From Aureococcus anophagefferens (Eukaryota > Sar > Pelagophyceae > Pelagomonadales > Pelagomonadaceae): a DNA stretch of 64,000 bases. The notes below the pieces were generated by a model, which saw only the letters and a list, made by a program, of their open reading frames with translations, ran no database searches and was not told the origin of the DNA. Positions 56,195 through 64,000 of the stretch are shown here, piece by piece; position 1 is the first letter of the stretch, and each line of letters starts with the position of its first letter. The translations under genes and the position numbers were made by a program. The stretch lies in NCBI RefSeq assembly GCF_000186865.1, contig NW_008705561.1, positions 707,168 to 771,167 on the forward strand, in the 5' to 3' direction.

Positions 56195-59100
56195 CTAGAC
56201 GGCCGCGAGGTAGTCCATGACGGCCTCGATCTCGATGACGCCGGACTGCGTCGGGTCGAGCTCGCCGGCCATGTCCTCGAATTCGAACTTGGACTTGTTC
56301 TGCCACGAGGGCGGGAGCGCGACGCAGTCGAAGCTCGCCTTGCGGAGGATGTGGACGAGGGCCTCGCGCGTCACGCTCGGCACGGGCGGCGGGAGCTCGA
56401 CGGCGGGCTCCTCGGGCTCCGGCGGCTCCTCGGGCTCGGCCTCGGGCTCGGCCTCGGGCTCCGCCGCGACGTCCGCGTCCGCCGGGGGCTCCTCCGCGGC
56501 GGCGGCCTCGGCGCCCTCCTCGGCGGCCGGCGGCTCCTCGGCCGCGGGCTCCTCGGCCGCGGGGGTTTCCGCGGCGGCGGGCTCCTCGGCCGCGGGCGTC
56601 TCCGCGGCCGGCTCCGCGTCGGCGGCCTCCTCGGCGGCGGGCTCCGCGTCGGCGGCCTCGGCGCCCTCGGCCGGCGGCTCGTCGCCCTCCGCGGGCGGCG
56701 GGGGCGCGGGCTTGGCGGGCTCCGGCGGGACCTCGGGCTCGGGCGGCGGCGGGAGGTGGTCCTTCGACTGCGATAAAGCGACGAAGGCCATCTCGAGCTT
56801 CTCCCGCAGGTCGCGGAGCTGGGCCCGCGAGAAGTGGTCCGCGGGCAGGTCGTAGGGCACGGCGTCCGGCGGCGGCGTCGGCAGGAGGTCGCAGAGCTCC
56901 GGGTGGAGGATGAGCTGGTGCGCGCGGGGGTGCGTCCGCCACTCGAGGCACTCGGAGAGCGGCACGAGGCGCACGTTGGGGTTGATGCGCAGGATGATGC
57001 CGTCGATGACCATCAGATGCTCGATGCAGCGCTCCTCCTCGATGATGGCCTGCACGCGGCGGACGACCTCCTCGACGACGCTGAGCTCGCCGTCGACGCG
57101 CGCCTCGATCCACTGGGCCATCTCCTCGAAGATCTGCTCGTGGCGCGTCTCGAGCTGGAGCTTGTGCGCCGCGGCGCTGCGCCGGATGCGGTCCACGCGC
57201 GCCGCGAGGAGCGCGGCCTGCTGCCAGACGGCCTCGCGCAGGCCCGGCGGCTCGCCCGCGGCGAGCGGCGGCACCTCGACGGGCGCGCCCAGTTTCGCCG
57301 CGTACTCGAGGGCCAGCTTGCAGGCCGCGGCGAGGACGTCCGCGGGCGCCTCGTCCTCCTTGGCCGCGTCCTTCTTCATCGACGCGCGCCGCGCGTCCTC
57401 CTTCGGCGGCGCCTTCTTGCCCTTGTCGCCCTTGGCGTCCAATTCCGGGGGCGGCGCCAGAGCGAAGGGCTCGCCGAGGTCCGGCAGCACGTTCGGCGGC
57501 AGGGGGTCGCGGCCGTCGTCGCCCGCGAAGACGTGGAGGAGCGCGTCCGGGCCCTTGTCGTCGTCGTCCTTCGAGTCCTTGTCCGTCTTCTTCGTCGAGG
57601 CCTTGGACCCGCGGCTCGTCGGCCGCTTGCCGTCCTTCGTGCCCGGCCGCTTCGACGCGCTGCTCGGCCGCTTGGGCTGCTTGTCCTTGCCCGACGCGGA
57701 CGAGCTCCGCTTGCCCTTCTTGGACGCGGGCCGGCTCTCGGCCTCCTCCTCCTTCTTCTCGACGACGAGCTTCGCGAAGCAGCGCGCGAGGGAGCCGCCG
57801 CCGTCCACGGCCCAGGTCCCCGCGGGCGCCGCGTAGGGCAGCTCGCCGTCGGCCGCCGCGGGCTCGGGCTCCTGCGGCGGCGCGCCCTCGCCGACGGGCG
57901 GCATGGACGTCGTCGGGTAGCGCGCCGTGTAGTAGTCCACGAGCAACGCCGCGGACGCGTGCGTCCGGTCCACCTCGAGCTGGACGAGGCACGCGTAGTT
58001 GCGGAGCGCGGCGTCGACGCGGTGCTCGAGCGCGCCGTTCGCCTTCTGGTCCGCGTGGACCTGGACGGCCTCGTCCTTGCGCTTCTCGACGATGGTCCAG
58101 AGCGCCGCGCGCACCTCCTCCACCCGTAGATGGAGCTCGGCCTTGGTCTCGTCCTCGAAGCGCATCGCCGGCGCGATGGAGTTGTTGAAGTCGTCGACGA
58201 AGGCGTCGTACGTCTTCTGGCGGTCGTCGGGCCGCGCGAGGTACGCGACGAAGTCGACGCGGAGCCGGAAGTTCGCCAACGTCGCCGCGCCGCGCTCCTC
58301 GCGGAGCGCGCGGAACGCGCGCTTGGCGCCGTCGAGGAACGCGTCCTCCGCGTAGCCCCAGCAGCGGCCGAGCACGCGCGCGACGTCGACGCCCAGGGGC
58401 TTCGCGCGGCCCAGGGGCGAGTCGTCGACGGGCTCGACGGGCGCGGGGAAGGGGCCCGCGGCCCTCGTCGCCTCGAGGTCGCCGACGAGCGCCGCGAGCA
58501 AAGCCTCGCCCGCGGCCGCGGCGGCCTCGGCCGCGCCGCGGCCGTCCTCGACCTTCTTCTTGTCCTCGTGCTCGTAGGTGTCCGCGGCGGCGCGGCCCGC
58601 GGCGGCCTGGGCCTCGGCGTCGGGGACGCGCGCCTCGAGGCCCTCGACCGCGGCCTCGAAGGCCTCGCGCTTCGCCGCGCGGTCCGCGGCGTCGGCCCTG
58701 GCCTTGGCCGCGCGCTCGTTGAGGAGCGCGTCGACGATGGGCACGACGGCGCCGAAGGTGCCCTCCTGCGTGAGGAGCTCCGCGCCGGGCACGTCGCGGA
58801 CCGTGCCGAAGCGCCGGAGGTACTCGCGGAGCGCGGGCTCCTCGTGGTCGTGCGTCACGATCTGGAAGGGCAGGCACGGCGCCGGGTTCGACGGGTCCTC
58901 GACGGGCACGAGCCTAGCCTTGCAGGCCGCGTCGTAGTTGGGCCGGTTCCAGTCGAGGTGGTACTCGCCGGGGAGCTCGGCCTCGTCGCCCGACGCGCCG
59001 CCCGTGAGCTCGTCGTCGCGCGGCGAGCCCACGGGGGCCTCGTCGGCGGCGAGCGGGTCGACGCGTCTTCCCAGGGCGCGCCGGAGCGCGTCGTCCTGGC

Positions 59101-62100
59101 CGACCCCGAGGAAGAGCACGAGGTCCGCGCCCGAGGGCACGAACGCGGGCTCGTCGCCGCTTTCGTCCGCGGGCGGGAGCCCCGGCCACCGCGGCGGCGG
59201 CTTCGGCGCCGGCGGCGCCAGCGGCGACGCGTAGTCCCAGCGCGTGGGCGCCAGGACGTCGGCCTCGTAGCCCGTGAGCTCCCGCTCCAGCGCCGCGGCC
59301 TGGTCCGCGGTCTCGGGGAAGTCGTCGAGGACCCAGCCCTGGAGCGGGTCCGACGCGCCGTAGCTCGTCGCGAAGGGGTTGTCCAGATCCTCGGACTCGG
59401 CGCTCCGGGCGCTCGGCGAGCTGCTGCCCGACGACTTGGACGCCGCGTCCTCCTCGACGGCGTCGCCGCCGGCCTCGGCCGCGCGCGCGGACATTTGCGC
59501 GTTCGCCTCGGCGACGCGGCGGATGCCCGCGGCGACGAGCTTCGCGTAGATGGCGTCGGAGACGCCCCGGCCCGCGTGGAGCTCGCCGAGCGCCTCGCGG
59601 CCGTACTTGACGAGCAGGAGCGTCGACGGCTGCTGGAAGTTGACCGTCACGCGGCGGCCCATGGACACGCTCTCGGAGAGCGCGAGCGCCTCCTCGAGGA
59701 GCGCGCCCGCGGAGAGCACGCGGAGCCGGAACCGGTCCGCGAGGCGCGCCGCCTGCTCGCTCTTGCCGCTGAACGTGCGCCCCGCGAGGCAGATGCGCAG
59801 CGGGAAGCTCGGCACGGGCCCATGGCGCGTCGCCGCGCCGAGGCTGCTCTCGTACGCGTTGATCGTGAGCACGTTCGTCTTGTGCGCCGCGGCGGAGCGG
59901 CAGTCCAGGATGGCCTCGCCCAACGCGTGCTGGACGCAGCGCCGGACGCCCGCGGCCTTGGCCTCGGCGCACCGCGCGCCGTAGGCCGCGACCGCTCGCT
60001 CCGACGCCTCGAGCCCCGCGCGCGAGCCCGGCGCGAACTCGCCGGCCCAGGGGTCCGGCGGGATCAGCGCCTCCTCGGCGAGCTCCTCCTCCGTCTTCGG
60101 CGGCGCCGCGGCCGCGGCCTCCTTGGCCGCGGCCTCCTCGGCGGCGAGCCGGCAGAGCGCGGGGCCGCAGACGGCCGGGTCGTCCAGGGCCGCCGTCTCC
60201 ACGTCCGCGAGCTTCTGCGAGAAGCGCAGCGGCGGCGCGTTGAGGACGTACTCGTCGACGTCGAGGGCGTCGAGGTGGGACGCGACCTCCTCGGGCTCCG
60301 CGGGGAGCGGCTCGTCCGCGGGGATCGGCGGCCAGTGCGCCGGCCCCGTCTCCGGCACGACGGGCACGACGGGCCCGAGGCGCAGCGACGTGTGGTCCGC
60401 GAGGGACGTGCGCGCGTCGACCCAGGCCATGCTCGACACGCCGCTGGGCTTGGGCTCGTCCGCCGGCGGCACGCCGAAGGCGACGATGGGCCGCTCCAGC
60501 GTCGCGAAGACGCGCTTCGCGTCGTGCCACGGCGGCAAAGCCACGGGGTCGCCCTCCTTCTCCGCCAGGGACTTGGTCGCGTGGAAGACCATGCCCTGCT
60601 GCACGGGCGCGGGCCGCTCCACGTCCCGCAGGTCCGCGATCTCGAGGGACAGCGCGACGACCCGATCCAGCACGTCCGCGCAGAGCTCGACGGCCGCCTG
60701 GCGCTTCGACGACGCGCGCGCGTCGACGCCCGTCGACGCCGACGCGATCTTCACGTCCAGATCCAGCGCGTAGGAGTCGACGTGCGCGTCGAGCCGCGCC
60801 TGGTCGCGCTTGAGCGTCTCCTCGAGGTCGATGTCGCGCCGCGTGTTGTACTGCGCGGCGCGGAACGCGCGGCTCTCCGCCATGCGCGCGCGGTGCCGCG
60901 ACACGAGCGCCAGCCGCGACGTCAGGGCCCGCTCCGCCGTGCAGCGCCGCGTCAGCTGGGCCTGGAGGTGCGCCGCGGCGTGCGCGTGGTACTCGACGAC
61001 CTGCGCGCCCTCGCGCTCCGTGATGTAGCGCCGGCGCCGCTGCTCGCGCTCCGCGGCGCCCGCGTCGCGCTCCGCGGTCGCCTCGCGCCGCGCCCGGTTC
61101 TGGGCGTCGCACTCGACTTGCAGGGCGCGGTTGTCCAGGACGACGTCGCGCGTCGCCGTGTTGCCGCCGACGCCGACGCCGATCTCGACCGTCGGCGCGA
61201 CGGACCGCGAGTACTGGCTCAGCGGGTCGTCGCGGTCCACCTCCTCGAGCTCGTCGAAGGCGTCCGGCGCCGAGGCCTTGGCCGTGGCGTCGCGCGTCGC
61301 CAGGCGGCGCTCGAAGCCGTCGACCTCGGACTTCATCGCCGCGCACTCGGCCTTTCGCGCGCGGAGCCGGCGCATGGACCCGTCGTCCGCCAAACGCGCG
61401 ATGGTCCGCGCGCGCTGCGCCTTGCGGTCGAAGGCGCGCTGGCGGTTCGCCGCCCAGTGCTCGAGGCCCCGCGCCTCCCAGGACGCGAGGAAGGCCGCCT
61501 CCTGCTGCCGCTGGTAGATGCGCGACGCGCGCGACGCCTCGAGCTGGCGGCCGAGCTCCTCGACGGCGGCCTCCTTCTCCCGCAGCCGCGCGTTCTCCAT
61601 CTTCTCCGCCTCGTCCTCGAAGCGCCGCAGGTGGCGCTTCATGAGCACGTCGTTGGGGTTGTCGGCCCGCAGCCGCACGGACGCCTCGAAGAGCCGCGCG
61701 CGCGCGCCGTCGAACTGCGGCTTGCTCGGCCGCGCCGGCAGGTTCGGCAGGGGCTGGACGCCGTCGCGCGACGCGTGGAGGCTCACGGGCGTCGCGAACT
61801 TGACGAGCTTGTCGAGGGCGATCTTGAGCTGGTAGAGCACCATCGCCGCGGAGCCCGGCGTCGCGCGCATGATGCCGTGCGCGACGTTCGCGTCGAACCT
61901 CACCCCGAGCTTGCAGAGCGCCGGCTCCAGGAGGCAGAAATTCTGGATCTTGCTGTCCGCCGTGTCGCGCCGCCGCAGCTTGTGGTGCTGCGGCAGCTGG
62001 TTGTGCCGGTGGAGGAGCGCGCCGAGCACGAAGCCGCTGCTCAGCTCGCCGGCGAGCGTCGTCTCCGTGAGCGGCGGGTCGAGCTGGAGCTCCTCGTTGA

Positions 62101-62125
62101 CCCAGCCGATGAGGATGGACGTCAT
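56195..62125 (-). CDS. SPEF2: SPEF2/CPC1 flagellar central-pair protein
   Basis: 1,976 residues, single exon, starting MTSILIGWVNEELQLDPP. The N-terminal 105 residues are the calponin-homology-like CH domain of SPEF/CPC1 (LSSGFVLGALLHRHNQLP; KIQNFCLLEPALCKLGV). Long charged coiled coils follow. An adenylate-kinase-like domain starts near residue 780 with an intact P-loop GRTFSGKS and ends near 1,085; this CH plus embedded adenylate kinase is diagnostic of SPEF2/CPC1. The C-terminus has Lys/Ser-rich and Ala/Glu/Pro-rich low-complexity regions. CPC1 builds the C1b projection of the axonemal central pair and may supply nucleotides for beating. Animal SPEF2 is about 1,800 residues, so this looks full length. 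An in-frame start 11 codons upstream is less likely. Confidence 0.9.
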   Translation of the reverse strand: MTSILIGWVNEELQLDPPLTETTLAGELSSGFVLGALLHRHNQLPQHHKLRRRDTADSKIQNFCLLEPALCKLGVRFDANVAHGIMRATPGSAAMVLYQLKIALDKLVKFATPVSLHASRDGVQPLPNLPARPSKPQFDGARARLFEASVRLRADNPNDVLMKRHLRRFEDEAEKMENARLREKEAAVEELGRQLEASRASRIYQRQQEAAFLASWEARGLEHWAANRQRAFDRKAQRARTIARLADDGSMRRLRARKAECAAMKSEVDGFERRLATRDATAKASAPDAFDELEEVDRDDPLSQYSRSVAPTVEIGVGVGGNTATRDVVLDNRALQVECDAQNRARREATAERDAGAAEREQRRRRYITEREGAQVVEYHAHAAAHLQAQLTRRCTAERALTSRLALVSRHRARMAESRAFRAAQYNTRRDIDLEETLKRDQARLDAHVDSYALDLDVKIASASTGVDARASSKRQAAVELCADVLDRVVALSLEIADLRDVERPAPVQQGMVFHATKSLAEKEGDPVALPPWHDAKRVFATLERPIVAFGVPPADEPKPSGVSSMAWVDARTSLADHTSLRLGPVVPVVPETGPAHWPPIPADEPLPAEPEEVASHLDALDVDEYVLNAPPLRFSQKLADVETAALDDPAVCGPALCRLAAEEAAAKEAAAAAPPKTEEELAEEALIPPDPWAGEFAPGSRAGLEASERAVAAYGARCAEAKAAGVRRCVQHALGEAILDCRSAAAHKTNVLTINAYESSLGAATRHGPVPSFPLRICLAGRTFSGKSEQAARLADRFRLRVLSAGALLEEALALSESVSMGRRVTVNFQQPSTLLLVKYGREALGELHAGRGVSDAIYAKLVAAGIRRVAEANAQMSARAAEAGGDAVEEDAASKSSGSSSPSARSAESEDLDNPFATSYGASDPLQGWVLDDFPETADQAAALERELTGYEADVLAPTRWDYASPLAPPAPKPPPRWPGLPPADESGDEPAFVPSGADLVLFLGVGQDDALRRALGRRVDPLAADEAPVGSPRDDELTGGASGDEAELPGEYHLDWNRPNYDAACKARLVPVEDPSNPAPCLPFQIVTHDHEEPALREYLRRFGTVRDVPGAELLTQEGTFGAVVPIVDALLNERAAKARADAADRAAKREAFEAAVEGLEARVPDAEAQAAAGRAAADTYEHEDKKKVEDGRGAAEAAAAAGEALLAALVGDLEATRAAGPFPAPVEPVDDSPLGRAKPLGVDVARVLGRCWGYAEDAFLDGAKRAFRALREERGAATLANFRLRVDFVAYLARPDDRQKTYDAFVDDFNNSIAPAMRFEDETKAELHLRVEEVRAALWTIVEKRKDEAVQVHADQKANGALEHRVDAALRNYACLVQLEVDRTHASAALLVDYYTARYPTTSMPPVGEGAPPQEPEPAAADGELPYAAPAGTWAVDGGGSLARCFAKLVVEKKEEEAESRPASKKGKRSSSASGKDKQPKRPSSASKRPGTKDGKRPTSRGSKASTKKTDKDSKDDDDKGPDALLHVFAGDDGRDPLPPNVLPDLGEPFALAPPPELDAKGDKGKKAPPKEDARRASMKKDAAKEDEAPADVLAAACKLALEYAAKLGAPVEVPPLAAGEPPGLREAVWQQAALLAARVDRIRRSAAAHKLQLETRHEQIFEEMAQWIEARVDGELSVVEEVVRRVQAIIEEERCIEHLMVIDGIILRINPNVRLVPLSECLEWRTHPRAHQLILHPELCDLLPTPPPDAVPYDLPADHFSRAQLRDLREKLEMAFVALSQSKDHLPPPPEPEVPPEPAKPAPPPPAEGDEPPAEGAEAADAEPAAEEAADAEPAAETPAAEEPAAAETPAAEEPAAEEPPAAEEGAEAAAAEEPPADADVAAEPEAEPEAEPEEPPEPEEPAVELPPPVPSVTREALVHILRKASFDCVALPPSWQNKSKFEFEDMAGELDPTQSGVIEIEAVMDYLAAV

Positions 62126-62289
62126 GGTCGAACGCCGCCCCGCCGGGCCACGGCCCACGGGGACTAGCGGCGCGCGTCAAAGACGATGGGCGCTCGTTAT
62201 CTCGATGGCTGCCGGCGCGTATCGATAGCGTCCTGTATCTTCACCTTGATGGTAGCCGTTGCCGCCTGCTCGGGCGATCGCAAAGCGTA
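62126..62289. promoter_or_regulatory. Short divergent promoter shared by SPEF2 and NGDN
   Basis: 164 nt between opposite ATGs. No recognisable box. Confidence 0.45.
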
Positions 62290-63114
62290 ATGGCCGAAGC
62301 CGACGTCGAGGACCTCGCGTCGCGGGCCTCGCAGCTCGCGACGCGCGTCTCCAACCGCGCGGGCGCCCTGCGCGACGACGGCGACGACTGGGCGCCCTGC
62401 GACGACGACGACGCGTCCTACTTTGTCCTGAAGCAGGAGCTCCTGACGTCCTACTGCGCGCTCCTGAGCTACTACGTGCTGCGCAAGGCCAAGGGCCTGT
62501 CCGTCGCGGACCACCCCGTGCTCCAGCGGCTCTACGAGCTGCGCGTCGTCTTCGAGAAGCTGCGGCTGCTCGACCCGAAGCTGCGCCACCAGCTCGACAA
62601 GGTCCTGAGCCGCGCGGACTCGGACGCCGCGGCGCTCCGCGCGGACGCCGCGGCCCTCGCCGCGAGCGCCGACGCCGCCGCCGCCGCGCCCGACGCGGCC
62701 GCCGGCGAGGCCGGCGACGGCGTCTACCGCGCGCCGCGCCACGCGGCCGCGCGCTACGGCGGCGGCGGCGGCGACGACGACGACGACGACTCGGACGGCG
62801 ACGGCGCGGCGCCGCCGCCGCCGCGCGAGGACGCCTCGGGCGAGCGCACGCAGCGCAACACGCGCGCGCGCCGCGCGGAGATCGCGCGCCTCGTCCGCGC
62901 GGACGCGGACCAGCCCGAGCTCGCGAGCTCGGGCGGCGTCCACGACGCGCTCGGCACGGGCAAGAAGGCCGCGAAGCGCGACCGCCGCCGCAAGGAGATG
63001 CAGGAGCAGGAGAAGTTCGAGGAGGACCGCTTCATGCGCGTCGACACGAACAAGAAGCTCAAGAAGAAGCGCAAGACGGCGGACTTCGCGAGCTCGCTCG
63101 ACGACCTCTTGTAG
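62290..63114 (+). CDS. NGDN: Neuroguidin/LCP5, Sas10/C1D-family ribosome biogenesis factor
   Basis: 274 residues. The Sas10/Utp3/C1D domain occupies about residues 45-105: SYFVLKQELLTSYCALLSYYVL, RKAKGLSVADHPVLQRLYELR and EKLRLLDPKLRHQLDKVL are close to the family consensus. The rest is Ala/Asp-rich linker then a basic C-terminal region (AAKRDRRRKEMQEQEKFEEDRF, KKLKKKRKTADFASSLDDLL) typical of neuroguidin/Lcp5. The family acts with the U3 snoRNP in 18S rRNA processing in the nucleolus. It shares a 164-nt divergent promoter with SPEF2. Confidence 0.85.
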   Translation: MAEADVEDLASRASQLATRVSNRAGALRDDGDDWAPCDDDDASYFVLKQELLTSYCALLSYYVLRKAKGLSVADHPVLQRLYELRVVFEKLRLLDPKLRHQLDKVLSRADSDAAALRADAAALAASADAAAAAPDAAAGEAGDGVYRAPRHAAARYGGGGGDDDDDDSDGDGAAPPPPREDASGERTQRNTRARRAEIARLVRADADQPELASSGGVHDALGTGKKAAKRDRRRKEMQEQEKFEEDRFMRVDTNKKLKKKRKTADFASSLDDLL

Positions 63115-63316
63115 TAACTAAAAGGCTTCGCTTTCTCTCACGCTCAGCCCTCCTAGCGGCCGGCTCGATCGACATCGACGGACGCCTCGGACCGACGGAC
63201 GGGTTCAACGTGCGCGCTCCGAGCGAATGATTGAAGCTCGCCGCGGACGACGTCGAGCTCGCGCCAAGCCCAGCGTCAATCGAGTGTGCGGTCGCCCGCG
63301 CCGCGACCCGACGACC

Positions 63317-64000
63317 ATGGCGGTCCGCATCGTCGTCGCCGCCGCGCTCACCGCGGCCCTATCGAGTGCCTTGCGGCCGAGCCGACCACACCTGACGGCG
63401 CGCGCGACGGTGCTCGGGAGCGAGCTCGCCGAGACGAAGAGCGAGTCGACGGCGCTCGCCGTGGGCCTGCCCAAGGTCATCACCATCGACCCCTGCGAGC
63501 TCCTCGTGGAGTCGAGCGTGCCCGTGAGCCTCCTCTACCGCGACGCGCTCCTCGTCGCGACGGGGCTCATGCTGCCGCGGCCCGACGTCTTTCAGGACGC
63601 GTTCGACGCGGCCAAGGCCGCGGCGCCGCCGAGGTTCGGCGCGGGCGTGGAGCGGTCCGACACCTGGTGGCGCCGCGTGACCCTGGCGACCTACGACGCC
63701 GTCCTCCGCAACGGGCTCTACGACGACGACGAGCTCGCGGCCTTCGACAAGGCCTTCGACGGCCTCTTCGACGAGCTCCAGGGGTCCCTGCTGGTCGGGC
63801 CCGAGGCCTGGGACGTGGCGCCGGACGCGCCGCGGCTGCTCGCCGCCCTGCGCGAGTGGCGCGACCTCGGCGGCGGGCCGCGCGTCGCGGCCGTGTCGAC
63901 GTCGTTCGACGAGCGGCTGCCGGCGCTCCTCGAGAACCTCCTCGGCGCCGACGTCGTCGCGTCGACCTTCGACTTCGTCGTGTCCGCGACCGAGGGCGAC
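63317..64000 (+). CDS. HAD-superfamily hydrolase, HDHD3-like, 3' part outside the window
   Basis: 228 residues to the right edge with no stop. A leader (MAVRIVVAAALTAALSSALR) suggests plastid or secretory targeting. The HAD core is recognisable: motif I is degenerate (VITIDPCELLVES, keeping the first Asp but losing the usual D-x-x-GTL), then SVPVSLLYRDALL, the cap phrase WWRRVTLATYDAVL seen in HDHD3-type proteins, and motif II VAAVSTSFDERLPALLENL followed by FDFVVSATEGD. The missing motif I residues may mean altered or absent phosphatase activity. Motifs III and IV lie beyond the window. Confidence 0.7.
   Translation, partial: MAVRIVVAAALTAALSSALRPSRPHLTARATVLGSELAETKSESTALAVGLPKVITIDPCELLVESSVPVSLLYRDALLVATGLMLPRPDVFQDAFDAAKAAAPPRFGAGVERSDTWWRRVTLATYDAVLRNGLYDDDELAAFDKAFDGLFDELQGSLLVGPEAWDVAPDAPRLLAALREWRDLGGGPRVAAVSTSFDERLPALLENLLGADVVASTFDFVVSATEGD

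Noticed and set aside
58130..62167. 1,345-codon plus-strand frame opposite SPEF2
   Set aside because: No recognisable motif; it is the antisense of a verified SPEF2/CPC1 gene.

Overview
The window is nuclear DNA of a very GC-rich, gene-dense eukaryotic alga. Evidence: organelle-targeting or secretory leaders on several proteins, VPS41, a flagellar central-pair protein, spliceosomal introns, and genes packed on both strands with gaps of a few to a few hundred bases. Three 200-nt introns are near-identical copies of one 192-nt element with inverted ends and 8-bp target duplications. This is the published signature of introner elements in the pelagophyte Aureococcus anophagefferens, so I infer Aureococcus or a close pelagophyte; the species is not proven. 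No rRNA or tRNA gene was recognised by eye.

Layout. 1-4.5 kb: the start of a membrane protein gene running off the left edge, an unknown secreted or targeted protein, a membrane-anchored PH/CRAL-TRIO lipid-transfer protein and a MYND-finger protein. 4.5-11 kb: glutamate-cysteine ligase, a small unknown gene, a phytanoyl-CoA-dioxygenase-like protein with a HEAT-like tail, a nuclear-looking protein with a tRNA-synthetase-type anticodon-binding fold, and two or three small unknowns. 11-21 kb: a PX-domain gene carrying introner copy 1, a HEATR6-like gene, a 50-N assembly gap and a very large WW/IQ/ankyrin gene. 21-26 kb: two convergent MAPEG genes and an eight-EF-hand gene carrying introner copy 2. 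26-35 kb: two unknowns, VPS41, a coiled-coil/zinc-finger gene with a broken end, YbeY, a second MYND protein and a PAP2 phosphatase.

35.1-37.9 kb is a 2.78-kb mobile element with perfect 20-bp inverted ends, a 6-bp target duplication, a 166-bp tandem array and a 1.6-kb foldback palindrome. It sits in the short shared promoter between the PAP2 gene and an FCP1/NIF-like phosphatase gene. 39-44 kb holds an HSA-domain, p400/EAF1-like protein whose SNF2 ATPase looks catalytically dead; introner copy 3 lies in its second lobe. 44-56 kb: an acylated-looking small protein, a TBL/PMR5-like esterase, a four-C2-domain protein, a multi-pass membrane protein, a cell-surface protein made of two tandem PstS-like phosphate-binding domains, and an F-box protein. 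56-64 kb: SPEF2/CPC1, neuroguidin and the start of a HAD hydrolase.

Themes. Glutathione chemistry is represented by GCL and two MAPEG proteins. Membrane lipid and trafficking proteins recur (PH/CRAL-TRIO, PX, C2, PAP2, VPS41). Phosphate capture is represented by the double PstS protein. The genome-architecture story is transposons that become introns in genes, and a larger foldback transposon in a promoter.
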